Positions 24,101 to 35,479 of a DNA stretch of 64,000 nt are shown piece after piece. The notes beneath the pieces were generated by a model. That model saw only the letters and a program-made list of their open reading frames with translations. It searched no databases and was not told the DNA's origin. This DNA comes from Hydnum rufescens UP504. Taxonomy: Eukaryota > Basidiomycota > Agaricomycetes > Cantharellales > Hydnaceae. The stretch's first letter is position 1, and every line of letters starts with the position of its first letter. The position numbers and the translations under genes are program-made. The stretch is from the NCBI GenBank assembly GCA_014904985.1, contig MU128954.1, forward strand, positions 105,450-169,449, read 5' to 3'.

Positions 24101-25816
24101 GCGGTCTGCTTTTTTCCACGATGTCCTGGCCGAGGTTAGCCGTCCACCAAACGAATTTCCCGATGCCATCAAGCGAAGGAAGCGTGTCCTCGAAAAGCTC
24201 CGATCGCCCCCCCTCTGCCTCCTCGTCAGCCTACTGCTGTGGAAATCGCGTCTCAATTAGAGAAGGATCGCCAGACCATTGTAACCCTTACGGTTCGTTT
24301 GGGTCCCATTTTATCCGACTTGAAAAGCGATACAGAAGGGTTACTAGATCTATCGAGGCATGTGTCTCCTCACACTGTTGAGATATGCTTCCTTTCTGAT
24401 TTGAAAGTCTGTACGCAGGATGCTCAGGAAGCCGTGAGAAATTATGATGCTGCCATTGAGGCCACATTAGCTCCAGAGCAACCAGTCCAAAACGAAGTTC
24501 ATATCAATCTTGACGTAGTCGATGCACCTGTCATTCACGGCCTCAACAACTCGCCCACCAACGGACCTGTCCCATTGCCTAACGGTGACACGGCATTGAC
24601 CATGCAGTCTGCCGAAGATGCACCATCAGTTCGGCCTCCACCATTCCCCCTCCACTCGTCTCCCCCGCTGCTATTCCACCCCTCGCCCTCCGCAATTGAA
24701 GGTCTATGACGTGGATCTGGACAAGATGCACCAGAAGCTTTACGAAAAAGGGTATCTTACTCCTGGCGAATTTCTCAAAGACCTGAGTCGCATCGTTCAT
24801 AACACTCGGCTACCACCGTGTAACATGGAACATGCATACAAGGCCCATCAGATGTATTCTGAGGCTGAGGCCATTGTCTGGGATCCGCAATTCAAGCTCG
24901 AGTGCGAACGTATGGCGGTGCGAGAGAAGGCGAGACGAGCGGCTGTAAAGGCTGAGGCAGAGAAAAATGCACCACCCAAGGATTCCGCTGCCCCGAAACC
25001 CAGCATGAACGTCAATGGTAACATTGAGCCGTATCCAGCTGGGACTCGGCGGAGTGCCCGTGCGATTGGGGAGAAGCCCGAGCTCGCTTCCACTGACCCA
25101 GTTCTGTTGGAGCGGACATTGAAGAGACAGCGAGGAGATGGAGAGACGCCACCGGTTTCTGGTGAAGAAGCCCCGGAGGACCAGGGATCGCCAGTGAAAC
25201 GTCCTCGACTATCTTTAACTGACGAGGACGCTGATGGGGAAGCCGAAATTGATGCGGACATTGCTCCTTCGGTCCCGAGGTTCGGTATCGCAGATACTTC
25301 AGGGGGCTCTTCTGTCGATCCGTTATCCGGCGACATCCCAATGGACGGGATCTCTTATTCACGACCAGAAGAGCTTATCAAGACGCCTTCTCCCCCAGAC
25401 CAAACGCTTCGACCTCCAATGCGTAGTATGGATCTCTCAAGACTTCTGCAGCCAGTGGACCCCCTCCCAACCCCCGCCTCCCAAAACGCCGACCCCCCTC
25501 CAGCGAATACAATAGCCCCTCCAGCACCGCCTGTAGATCCTAGTTCCCACAGCCCATTCGCTCTCCATCCCCCGCTATCCTTGTACCTGACTTCGAAGTG
25601 GTTCCTAACGAGGTGTCGGCCTTGCGCCGGCTGGTGGAAGACCGTACATCAGATCTGACCATCGAACAATTGGAACAACTGCGCGCCATGTGTTTAGATT
25701 GTGTGTGGCGGCACCGATCTGAGTGGAACCGAGCAGATATGGTTAAGGAGATGACTGAGGTCGTACATGACTTCATCGAGCTAGTCAACGCCGATGACGC
25801 TCGAAACTCACCTTGA
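21107..25816 (+). CDS. ATAD2/Yta7/Abo1-type AAA ATPase with bromodomain-like region
   Basis: Chromatin-bound AAA+ ATPase that handles histone H3-H4, by homology to Abo1, Yta7 and ATAD2. Start ATG 21107. The N-terminus is long, acidic and Arg/Pro-rich (21107-22165). D1 ATPase at about 22240-23100: FDEVGGLDDHIASLKEM, Walker A GPPGTGKT, ADILSKWVGEAERQLRLLF, Walker B IIFFDEID and [20 protein letters not shown]. D2 at about 23620-24190: HGPPGMGQTYLGAAALHHLE, with Gln in place of the Walker lysine, then KPSVIYIPSLIGW. A bromodomain-type helical segment (VYDVDLDKMHQKLYEKGYLT, then EFLKDLSRIVHNT, about 24702-24805) precedes the C-terminal domain LRRLVEDRTSDLTIEQLEQL. One-base frame changes without clean introns lie near 24199, 24620-24709 and 25520-25560. 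Confidence 0.88.
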
Positions 25817-26423
25817 TCCTGCTCTACCTGTTCATCATAGCACTTCTTCCAAGCTGAACTATACACCTGGAGGCCCTGTAGGCCCCTCTCCCTTTGTTGC
25901 TGATGCTGGTGTAGTTTTGGTAGGCTGTTACATGTAGCTGATATCGGTGTTGGAAACAACGTTGGACTGTGATATGTGCCTCTGCGGAGCACAAGCATGA
26001 TACTATCGATAACTATTTCAGTCTCCCCGGATTTGATGTATGCTACATGTTGTCCAAGCGCTTCAACGCGCCATAGAGCGATATAGTTGGACAATCACTG
26101 TAATACCGTGGGCTCACATACGCGTCTGATATCATTGGGGTGAACGGAATCGAGTATGAAGGCGTACACCAGTGCCGCACCTCTGATTGGCTTTACATGT
26201 TCCGAACCGGCGCGGTCGAAAAACATTTTAGAAAAAAATTTAGGTTGATAGAGTCACCGACTCCCGTGACTCTCTGCTACACCAATGGCGCAGAGAGTGA
26301 CAGTGCCGTAACGCGACGCGTGGGTCAGGTGACATCCTGTCATTTGTCAGCCTGGCTTGCGTACAGGGCTGGAAACATCCCGTTTTCGAACTACGTTCCC
26401 TGTGATCCGGCCATTTTCTTGGC
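25817..26423. other. Intergenic, nothing recognised
   Basis: About 600 bases between the ATAD2-like 3' end and CCC1. Frames here are antisense or out-of-frame extensions without recognisable content. Confidence 0.45.
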
Positions 26424-27889
26424 ATGTCCGATTCGACCTTTACTGCCCCAGTCGTCCCCCTCCCCCGCCGACCCGGTCTAGAACCCCGGTCCGGACCGCT
26501 CTGGGCATTCACCAATAGTAGTCCAGAGGACGTCCCACTCCCTGTCCAGTGCGACCGTCATTCTATGGAGGGACATGTGTGTTGCAAAACGATGAAAGGA
26601 GACGACGAGCGGACGCTCATCGACCCTGATATTGTCCGAGACGTGTGCGTGTGGCGGTGACCTTCGTTCGCTTGCTCCCGACTAAGCTGACTGACTGGGC
26701 TGACTGGTTATTTGGGTCTGTTTTAACCGCTCTTTGTTATCAATTGTCACCTTGACTCCCACAGAATCATTGGGCTGTCTGATGGGCTAACGGTCCCATT
26801 CGCCCTTACGGCAGGCTTGTCCTCCATCGGGAACTCGAGGATCGTCGTCGTTGGCGGCCTGGCTGAACTTATTGCAGGGGCCATATCCATGGGCATCGGA
26901 GGTTTTCGTGAGTACTGTTTCCCCATATACTCAGGTTCCCTCTCACAGTCGTTCTCATCGAATTGCGTACTGGTCGTTCTCTTTCTAATTTCTAATACCT
27001 GTTGGGACAGTCGCGTCCAAAGCCGAGCGTGATCACTTTTACTACACACGGAAACATACCCGTGACCGTGTGCTGAGGAGCTGTTTAGGAGAGATACAAC
27101 GTGAAGTGCACGCGGTGCTGGGTCCTGTGGGGGTCGACGAGAAGATCAGCCGGCAAGTTGCAGATTCCCTCCTTGCGCTGGAGGATGAGCGGGCAAGGGC
27201 GACGGCCGCCACTGCTGAGGAGACAAATGCTGTGCAGCGGAGGTCGTGGCTTGCGCCGGGATTGTGGAGCTTTGGGAAGAACCAGGCGAAACGCGTGAGC
27301 GATGATGAGGGTGGTCTGAGATGGAGTGAGGACGTAGGTCTCACTGCGTTTCTGCTTAAATTTGGAGAGGGAATGGGTAAGCGTGCTGTGCTGTTTGATG
27401 GGGCTGGCCACGTTTGATGACTCGTTTTCCCCATTCTTGTAATAGAGGAAGTCCCTTCGGCCCGTTTATACATATCTGCATTCACGATTGGAATGGGGTG
27501 GGTGATCCAAGCCGGTTTCTTTATTCGTGATGCTTCCTGGTTGCATATTATTGATCGATGCTTCATAAATAGATATTTCATCGGGGGGCTCGTCCCTCTA
27601 TTGCCATACTTCTGGATCAATCCTGCTACCACCGCATTACTCTACTCTTGCGTAGGTTTTCTTTCTGTCTACCACTCACCTAGTACCCTCACACTACCAG
27701 TTACACTCATACTGAATCCGAGCAGCTCGTAACCGGTATTATCCTCCTCATTTTTGGAGCTGTGAAACAGCATGTTACCGGTGCAGTAGGGGGCGTGCGA
27801 GGCTACCTCTGGGGGCGGTCAGTACGCTATTTGTCGGGGGCGCTGCTGCTGGAGCCGCCTTCGGCATCGTCCGTGCGCTTGAAGTGTAG
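26424..27889 (+). CDS. CCC1: CCC1/VIT-family vacuolar iron (manganese) transporter
   Basis: Moves cytosolic Fe2+/Mn2+ into the vacuole. Start ATG 26424 (MSDSTFTAPVVPLP), with a hydrophilic N-terminus up to IDPDIVRDV. After an intron, IIGLSDGLTVPFALTAGLS, IVVVGGLAELIAGAISMGIG and, next exon, VASKAERDHFYYTRKHTRDR give the VIT signature helices TM1-TM2 and the cytosolic metal-binding loop. That loop is long and charged (27060-27375). TM3-TM5 follow: ARLYISAFTIGMG|YFIGGLVPLLPYFW, TALLYSC, VTGIILLIFGAVKQHVTG and GGAAAGAAFGIVRALEV, stop TAG 27887-27889. The intron at about 27496-27571 joins ATG-GG to A-TAT and keeps frame. All exon joins are ordinary GT-AG. Confidence 0.92.
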
Positions 27890-28441
27890 CCACGCCCGCA
27901 AAGAGGTCATCAATCAACATGAAGATGAGGAAACGTGGTCGACAAGAATGACGGCGACGAGAGGACAGGAAGCAACGGGGTCCCCCTTTTTTCTGGTTTT
28001 AACCTTTTGTTCGCAACCAGTGCAGGCTAATACGCTGTATCCTATATACTCCCACTTCCATGGATCTAACTAATTCTTCGTCGCTCGAATGGAGAGCATC
28101 TGGGACAGGACGGTGTTCGGACTCCCATTGCCGCAAGCTTTAACTGCCTGGAGAAGGACACCTTCTGGTTGATGTTCCTCTCAATATGCAATGCAATTCA
28201 GGATGCATTAAGTTTCTGCGAGGGTACTCAGGACGCTGGTGGCTGTGCCATGCCCAAAAACCATGTCAGATCCCCGGATCTGCGGCTGCGCACCGAATCA
28301 ATCCGCTGATTTCTGTTGCTAAAAATTCCAGATGACTCAATGGTCCTCCACGCACACAAGGATAGGAAGAGATTCTGTATTTTTACGTCAATTTCGTACA
28401 ATTGCAAGAGGGAATGAAAGTACAAGTGTTGAAAGCAGGTT
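27890..28441. other. Convergent intergenic spacer
   Basis: Between the 3' ends of CCC1 and the reductase. Nothing recognised. Confidence 0.5.
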
Positions 28442-29939
28442 TTACGCGGTGGGAGGGGCAGTGAAGAAACCGTCTTTATGCAGGGTGGCGCCCATTTCCT
28501 TGATGTACTCGTTGAAGGACCGGTATTGGAAGCCTTTGAACAACTTGAGGGACTTGGCGTTGCTCACGCGAGTCGTGGCCTTGTTGAGGCCCGCACCCTT
28601 GGTGTCCTTGCCGGGGATGTTGGGGTATCCGGCGTCGTTCAACACGTCATAGATGTCTTGCCAGGCGAAGATGGCTGGCCATACGATGCTTTTTGAGTCT
28701 GATTGCAATGTTGGTACACCCAGTGTACTTACTTTCTGAACCGGCGATGCGTTCTCCTCCTGCTTCAGGGACCTCGAGACTCAATATGTGGATGAGAGCG
28801 ATATCGCGAACGTCGACAACATCTCCAGTCCATTTTCCGGAAGTATCCCCTGCGGGGAGGGTGCTCAAGAGGATGGCCGGCGTGCTCCCCAAACGCTTCT
28901 TTGCCTATATAGAGGGCGAACGAATGAGAATCAAAATTATTCGTCGCGAGTCAAGAGGCGTACGTTGTGGATATGGGGCCCAAAGCAAAACACGGGGAGA
29001 ACCGCAGTCACATCAAACTTAGGCTTAGTTTCTTTTACCCATGTCCACGCCGACTTCTCGGCGATTGTCTTGCTTGCGTTGTAAACTTCCCATGGGTTGG
29101 AATTCTTGCCATCCCGCTCCACGTGTGCAGGCGAGATATCGTTCCAGTTGGTCTGGATCGGCAGCCATTTCAGCATGAAAAGGAACGGTAAGCGAGTTGA
29201 AGGGGATGACCTCATCAAACTGCTGGCCTGGCTCGGCGCTGACGTAATTGTGGATAGCCACCGCAGAAGAAGTGAAGATTACACGCTTCACGTTCGTCCC
29301 GAATTTTTGGGCGCTATTTAGGATGCCGAGAGTGCCTTTGACAGCAGGTCCGATAATTTCTATGATAGCGGATGAGAGATTAGAGGATCTGTAGGCTTTG
29401 TATGGTTTGTACGGGAGGACGCATACCTGAAGGGTCCTCCCACTTCCAAACCACCGGCGACGCAACGTGCATGACAGCGTCAACATCTTTGACTGCTTCA
29501 TCGTAGGCGCCCTCCTACGGTTATACTACAGTGAGATTTATGGTGGCTGTGACCACCAATAGAAATCACCTTTGTAATATCGGTGACGAGCGTGTAGGAA
29601 ACCTTCCCCTTGTACTCTGGGAAGGAGTTGACAATTTCATCACCTTGGTCATCATTTCGAACGCTGTAGGGAGCATTAGACAAATGCCGGGTATATAAGG
29701 AAACATGACCAGAGGTTTCGCAGGTTTTTGGTGATTTTTTGACGTCCAGAGCATCCAGACCTCAAAAAATCAACTAAAACCAACCAAACTTTTGGTTGAG
29801 TTTGCTAATGTAGGATACGGAATGTCACTCACGCAGCGACAACAATGTAGCCGCGATCGATAGCAGATTTAATGACCCAGGCGCCGATATACCCAGCGCC
29901 GCCGGTGACGAGAATCTTTCCAGATGTGATAGCTACCAT
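28442..29939 (-). CDS. NAD(P)-dependent reductase, GRE2/dihydroflavonol-4-reductase-like
   Basis: Extended short-chain dehydrogenase that reduces carbonyl substrates with NADPH; the substrate cannot be told. Start ATG 29939-29937 (MVAITSGKILVTGGAGYIG) with the Rossmann GGAGYIG at residues 13-19. Then VRNDDQGDEIVNSFPEYKGK, YTLVTDIT, DAVMHVASPVVWKWEDPS-like, GPAVKGTLGILNSAQKFG and RVIFTSSAVAIHN. The catalytic YNASKTIAEKSAWTW (YxxxK) is kept. TGDVVDVRDIALIHILSLE and FAWQDIYDVLNDAGYPNIPG lead to an end at MGATLHKDGFFTAPPTA, stop 28442. Six or so short introns are needed. The order of motifs and the length (about 340 residues) fit the family. A TATA-like box stands close upstream. Confidence 0.88.
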
Positions 29940-30649
29940 ATTTCACAAGATGAGGGATTGATATTTCCTGGAGCTTGACCCACCTCTTTTATACACCTCG
30001 ATTATTCATTCCCCTCCTCCACACAAACCTCCGTCCGTTTCCCCGTCCGTTTCCCCCGTGCGAGGCGGGCATTAGTGGTGCGTGGATTACTGTAATGCAG
30101 GGACCTCCGCGAGCTCTAAGGTACTGTACTATTTTGACAGTAGGTTCAGTTAGATTTTCCGTGACACATTTTTTTTGTTTCCATGCAGGTGGCCGTTAGT
30201 TTTAAGAACTCTCATGACATCTATGGCTCTCGTGGCCCAGAGGGCCGATCAGTGAACAAGCGCCTATGTTTGGAGCAACTTTTTTGGACCCAGAATCAGT
30301 GAAGTGACCCGGGATCCCGCCTCCTAGAGCTCTGAGGATGCCTGGGAGAGCAATAGTATGTCTGCTATGTTGTTCATGGGCAAAGACGTTGTCATCTTTC
30401 ATTGAGGATTCGAAGGGTGGTCCCGCCTCAATTTCGTTTTGGACAACTAGACGGAATGGTTTGACCAGATTGCACCAGCATCGGGTAGACAGAGCCAGCC
30501 CGCGTAATCAATCCTAAACATGGCATCAGAATGTCCAAGTACTTCGTAATACTCCACACATCATGTCGCCAGCAAAGGAAAGCGCGTGACAAAAAGCAAA
30601 GGTCTGGTATTGCAGCGTATATTTCCTCCTTCGGACAACCCCGAGAAAC
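29940..30649. other. Intergenic, nothing recognised apart from TATA box
   Basis: Between the reductase promoter and the inverted-repeat element. Contains a short pyrimidine-rich duplicated stretch (CCGTCCGTTTCCCC type) near 30030-30060. Otherwise nothing. Confidence 0.45.
29986..29993 (-). promoter_or_regulatory. TATA-like box of the reductase gene
   Basis: TATAAAAG on the minus strand, 47-54 bases before the ATG of the reductase. It is well placed for a core promoter with a short leader. Motif match only. Confidence 0.4.
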
Positions 30650-30658
30650 GTGAGTCAT

Positions 30659-31029
30659 AGTTGAGTACTTTCCGCCCTATCCGGATGCAAAACCGAGAAC
30701 CCAGAATTCGGCGCAATTTATTTTGAACGTGACTCAACAGTGTTGCCGAAGACTCGAGTCCTTTTCGGAACTTTTAAAAAGAAAGCCTCACGGTGCTGTC
30801 ATCACATCACTATTTGCCTCAGACTTATCGACTTCTATCATTTGGATCTCTTCCCTCTCATCCTGCGGCAAAAAAAAGCCCCAATGTGTCGTAGTTAGCG
30901 AGAAAAAAAACGGACTCAGGACTTGACTTGACTCAATTCAGTTGAGTCAGTCACGGCAACACTAAATGTGTCAAACCTAGTGCGCCAAATTCTCGGTTTA
31001 TATCCGGATAGGGCGGAAAGTCAAGAGTG
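30659..31029. mobile_element. MITE-like element, 371 bp, with 9-bp target duplication
   Basis: The direct repeat GTGAGTCAT (30650-30658 and 31030-31038) flanks long imperfect inverted ends. Left CTTTCCGCCCTATCCGGAT matches the complement of right ATCCGGATAGGGCGGAAAG. The match continues inward through AACCGAGAA, GGCGC, TTTGA and GTGTTGCCG. No coding capacity. The 9-bp duplication is typical of Mutator-like elements; read as 8 bp it would suit hAT. Confidence 0.75.
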
Positions 31030-31077
31030 GTGAGTCATCGGTATTGCGTTATCGACATTTCTCATCATATAGATATA

Positions 31078-31857
31078 CTGTCCCATTTCGATCGTAGGTT
31101 CGTGTCACGCGTCACACGCCCCCCCCGAACCTAACTTAGAGCCACTTTGTCACGCGTCACAGGAGGGTCGCCGAACTAAGAACTGCGGGGTGTCACACGA
31201 AAAATTTGCCCCGAAGGGGTAATTTTGCCAATTATCGCATTTTCTTTGGCCCTATGGCCAGTTTTGTGTGTAGCATGCTACTACGGGCCTCGGCGATGAA
31301 TTTATGTGAGAAAAAGAAGAACTTCTAGTCACGCAAGGCTCTCGACCACCATTCCATATTGTTATGATGTAGATTAGGTTTCTTTATGCACTTCCCACGA
31401 CCACCTTCGAATGGCTCCACCTCTGCCAGTGGGACAGGCTTGTCTGTGGCTGGATCAGGAATGCTAATGTGCTGTGGCCTGTAGTCAAAGTCTTCATTGT
31501 CATCCCTTGTTTCATCATCCGTTATGGGTGCATCTGATTCAGGGGCACCTTCAAAGTTCAAAGGGTCCCATGACATACGGTACTCGGGCTTTTGCTGATG
31601 GGGTTCACTACTTTGCCTATCTACTATGAACTGAATGGTTGTTCCTGACATACTGGCACCATTGACAGCAGCATTTCACTACTTTGAAACAGAGAGGAGA
31701 ACTAGTGGCGCACCACAGTGATACTGAATCGGGATCTCAGATCGTACGAACTTAGGTGTCACATGTCACAAAGGCCCGTGAACTCAGGTCCACCTGGGCG
31801 GAAGCAAAAGAAATTGTCACGTGATTTTTGATCGAACCTACGGTCGAAATGGGACAG
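31078..31857. mobile_element. TA-flanked inverted-repeat DNA element, 780 bp
   Basis: Ends CTGTCCCATTTCGATCGTAG (31078 on) and the complement at 31833-31857 (one mismatch over about 25 bases). TA on both sides (31076-31077, 31858-31859) suggests a Tc1/mariner-type duplication. The subterminal motif TGTCAC(GC/AT)GTCACA occurs three times (31103-31116, 31148-31161, 31757-31770). There is no transposase, so it is non-autonomous. It contains one 108-codon frame. It starts 39 bases after the neighbouring 371-bp element's flanking repeat. Confidence 0.75.
31325..31651 (-). CDS. Unknown 108-residue frame carried inside the 780-bp element
   Basis: Open frame starting MSGTTIQFIVDRQSSEPHQQ and ending WWSRALRD. 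It is acidic in the middle (PITDDETRDDNEDFDYRPQH) and basic near the end (GGRGKCIKKPNLHHNN). No domain was recognised, and no signal peptide or membrane segment. It uses nearly half of the element. It may be a captured host exon, a relic of a transposase N-terminus, or chance. Confidence 0.35.
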   Translation of the reverse strand: MSGTTIQFIVDRQSSEPHQQKPEYRMSWDPLNFEGAPESDAPITDDETRDDNEDFDYRPQHISIPDPATDKPVPLAEVEPFEGGRGKCIKKPNLHHNNMEWWSRALRD

Positions 31858-31860
31858 TAT

Positions 31861-34800
31861 GTTTACTCTCAATCGATGACGCACTAACACGTCTATATTA
31901 GCTTGTGAACAGTCTCTGAAATCTGAAGCTGAACACTTGAGAAAAACCCGGATTCTCGCAATTGTTCAGCGCCTTGAAATGCTGGTCGAAATATCGCTAC
32001 AGCCAAACAATGAGATTTCGGCAACATTCCCTTGAATTATATCTGGCGTTCGGCCCCAGCCATATGTCTATCCCTCGCTTTCCTCACATGGCTTGAGCGG
32101 TATGATCACTTTGGTGTCGTGACTAGATCGCCTGCCGCTCCAGCCAATCACAAAAGGTTTGTACAGGCGTTTACCCTACACTTTCCATTTTCAATTTCTT
32201 GGTCTTTATTGCTGCAGCCGAATGTAGAACAAAAGTGCTTTAAGCGCTGAGTCAGGGGGCTACAGTACTGGAGAATGCACATGTAGGACTGAACCCCCGC
32301 TTCAGAGCGAGATGAGCGTTTGTGTTCACTCTGCTCTCAACTCAGTTTCGGGGCGATTTCCGGCTTTCAACCCGATACCATTGGTTACATACACCAACTG
32401 AAAATTATCGGAGGAGAAGTCCTGTTTATACCGCGTCCGGCTGCCGGCAGGCGCCGAGGGCGGTCTCGTACCAGTAGCCAGTAGGTAAACATACAATCGT
32501 GAGTAGGAATAAGAACTAAGTACGAAATCGAATCTTTCTTTGAGTTGGCTGGGGTGGGGACGGGATTGTTGAAAATCATCGGATTTGGTGATTGGTTGGC
32601 GCCGGAGCAAAACGATATTTCTCGGGGAAACCCGACTGAATGATAAATATCACTACAAATCATCGATATTTCGAGTTGCTGGACTGACCCTAGATATGCA
32701 GAAAGCATATCATTTATGACCGCCATTACTGTATTTTGTGGCCGGACAGGTCGCACTGACAGCCAATGGCAGCCATCGAAGTTTTCAAAAATGGCAGGTC
32801 GCAACGGAAGCTGCCGATTCCCTGCTATAAAGTTGAAGTTTTCTCCCATCATGTGCACCCTACATTTCCTGGAGAACGTCTCTTCGTTTCTGTAAGTGCA
32901 CCCGTCACTTCACAATGCGGTGTGATGATCAAACATCTCAGACCTGTTCCGAATTTGTCTCGTTTGAGGCAGCATGAGGACAATCTTGTTTATTGCCTAT
33001 TTTCTGATCCATCTGTCTCGTCAAATTCTTCGTCCTGTCACTGACATATCCATCACTGCTTGACAGATCCCGCTCTCCTCTCTTATTTCTTCATAGAATA
33101 TCTACGCCGCAGTTTCCTGTCTCATCGGATTTGGTTCTTGCAGACTGATAGGCCCATGTGTCCTCAAGGTCAGTTTTTCTGTTCACATTACTCGCCTTGT
33201 GGCTGCTTGGTCTGATGATTAAACATCTCAGACCTGTTCCGAGAGTCTCGTCACTGAGATAAACGCGGAAAATTGAGGCTCTATTGCCTTACCTGATCTA
33301 CCTTCTCTTGTTGCCTTCAGCCTATCTTCCATGAGTTTGTGGCTGACGCCTTACCTCGCGGCTTCAGTTTTCTTGAGGATGATCGCTGGACAGCGCGACG
33401 TTTTCATTTGCTCTGAATCTCCTTCCCAAGCCAGGTCGGGCCTGTACATGAAAAGCTTCTCATCAAACTCTCGAGTACACGTTGGGTAGTGGGTAGTATT
33501 AGTGAAGAGGATCTCCAGGTACATTCTATGAATCGAGCGTATTCCAGCCCAGCCGTAGCGCTTCCACCAATCGCCCCGGGCCCAATGATTCCAAAACTCA
33601 ACACTCGAAGGTCTACTCTCAGGTACCCGGGCGCCCCGTTGAACTTATGCATAGTACCGTCTCGCTTGCTACCCTTACCGCAGAGTAGTCAGACGACTCG
33701 CGGCGCCATCAGTGCCTACGCGGAGTATAAATCGAAATTTCTTTGCAGCGTGGTATCAACTTCCATGATGGATGTTCTCCCCAGAAGCATGCGTCCCTAT
33801 TTCCCCCAGGTTCTCTTTTGCTTTGAGGTAAGGTTCCGTGCTTTCGGCTTGCTCTAGATTTTGCCCACATACTATGCAAGTTGTCTGCAGAAGTAATTTC
33901 AGATGAGATCCCCGTCAAAGATTTGCAGTACATTGTCCTATTTGTTTGTTAAGAGGATGGTGATGAGGTGGAACCATGCTTTTGAGCCTCGAGTCCATTC
34001 GGAAACAGTGGACGGGACACCATCCACCGTTTGGGATTACTGTCCCCTTGGCACGGCTTACAAACTCACCAGGGCTGCCCTGGCTAGCACCGACATCTGC
34101 CCCTGCAACATTCACACGGATGACGCTGCCATCTACGGGAATCCCGACGCATTCTCAGCTGGGTGATGCGCGACATCTTATCAAAGGAGGGATCTACGTG
34201 CCACACTTGGGCGTAGGCCACAAGAGCTCCTGAACTGTAGCACGGTAGTGTCTGTGGCTGGCAAGAGCGTCTTCTGGTCCTCCAGCGCCACATCTCCTAG
34301 GACGAGGGGTGTTTAAGAGCGATCAAAGCATAAGGTGCGAATGGAAATGAATAACGAGACCGTCCGTCGGACTGCAAGTGTTGAAGCATGGAGAATGAGT
34401 GCATGGGAAGAAGACAGGTAGAGACTAAAACCACAGGTATACAGAAATACCACGCCAGTATCAATCCGCATTGTCTATCTCCCCAGTCGTCTGCGATTAT
34501 GTGTCCGAACGTGACACAGGAGGCTTCGCATTGGATCCGTCTTCATCAGGCATGGGGGCTCGAGGAACGCAAAGCAATGGACCAACGAATCACAACTTGG
34601 TAATGCGCCTTCAACGTCTTTTGCTTGCCTGCGCAAGACTCACAATGACATGCACCAGAGAATATATAGATAGACTAGAAAATGCATTGAGGGAAAACCA
34701 CCGTACATCCTGGGAAGTGTCTGAATGTCAGTTGCTCCAAAACATTCATCAATTCGTGGCAGAAGCCGGTAATGGTAATGGACAACAAATTATCGTTCTG

Positions 34801-34889
34801 CTGTCACATGGAAACAATTAGAGGATCTGACCAGAGAGACAGGGTTTCACACGGACGTACCTACGATTCCCCGTCAATTGGGCCATTGG
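31861..34889. other. 3-kb gene-poor region
   Basis: No gene could be supported. Frames at 32385-32858 (-), 33489-33857 (+), 33915-34115 (-) and 34471-34821 (+, 116 codons ending QQIIVLLSHGNN) look protein-like in patches but match no family I know. A 30-bp direct repeat is listed separately. The region may hold one intron-rich unknown gene. Confidence 0.4.
32923..33242. repeat. 30-bp direct repeat, two copies 290 bp apart
   Basis: TGATGATCAAACATCTCAGA... at 32923-32952 and TGATGATTAAACATCTCAGA... at 33213-33242, one mismatch over 30 bases, both ending CCTGTTCCGA. No wider similarity was noticed. Confidence 0.7.
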
Positions 34890-35368
34890 CTATTGGCCAT
34901 AAAGCTCTTCTTTGGTATCTATGCCTGAAGGATACGGTCAGATGCTGCTGAGAAACCGAGGTCCGAGTGGGTACCTAGCTCTTCTTTAACACCTTTAAGC
35001 TCCCTGAGATAAGCCTCATATTGACTCTTATTTTCTACTTTCTCCTTGATTCCTTCGAATATTCTAACGGCCGTTGAATAGTCGTCCACACGTCTCGCAG
35101 CCCGAAGCGCAGCTTCTATGACGCCGGGGGCAGGGACCAGATCGTATGCGAAGCAGTTGTTGAGTCCGCGCTGGAGCTCGAACAAATCTTCTACGGACTG
35201 GAAGAAAGCGGTGTAGCGTTCGGTAAAAGACTCAAAGGACTCGGACTCGTGCCCGGCCGACCTAGATCGCGGCGAACTGGAAAAGGCGCGCAGGGAGATG
35301 GGGACCACAATGTGATGGGGTTGAGCCTTGAGAGCGGGAAAAAGGGAACCGAGCGCCCTGCGCGACAT
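34890..35368 (-). CDS. COX6: Cytochrome c oxidase subunit 6 (COX6; mammalian COX5A)
   Basis: Nuclear-encoded matrix-side subunit of mitochondrial complex IV. The start MSRRALGSLFPALKAQPHHI (ATG 35368) gives a basic, Ser/Arg-rich mitochondrial presequence (RAFSSSPRSRSAGHE). The mature part is highly conserved: FESFTERYTAFFQSVEDLFE, LQRGLNNCFAYDLVPAPGVI, ALRAARRVDDYSTAVRIFEG and KVENKSQYEAYLRELKGVKE. An intron after EELG (GTACCC...CTTCAG) leads to the last exon IDTKEELYGQ, stop 34890-34892, matching the family C-terminus. An in-frame extension further upstream exists but would disrupt the presequence. It is head to head with the Tra2-like gene. Confidence 0.95.
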
Positions 35369-35479
35369 GTCTTTATCGATGTATTTGGGGGGGAATCGGG
35401 TATTGCCGAGGGAGGTCGGCTTTCTGCGACTGAGTGCCAACGTTTTCTAACCTCCTCAAAAAACACAACACATCTCATT
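35369..35479. promoter_or_regulatory. Divergent promoter, COX6 / Tra2-like, 111 bp
   Basis: The two start codons are only 111 bases apart, so both leaders and both core promoters must share this stretch. No TATA box was seen. Confidence 0.55.

Noticed and set aside
24848..25336. 162-codon minus-strand frame
   Set aside because: Antisense shadow of the linker after the bromodomain-like region.
25540..26094. 184-codon minus-strand frame
   Set aside because: It covers the conserved C-terminus of the ATAD2-like gene on the other strand; no motif of its own.
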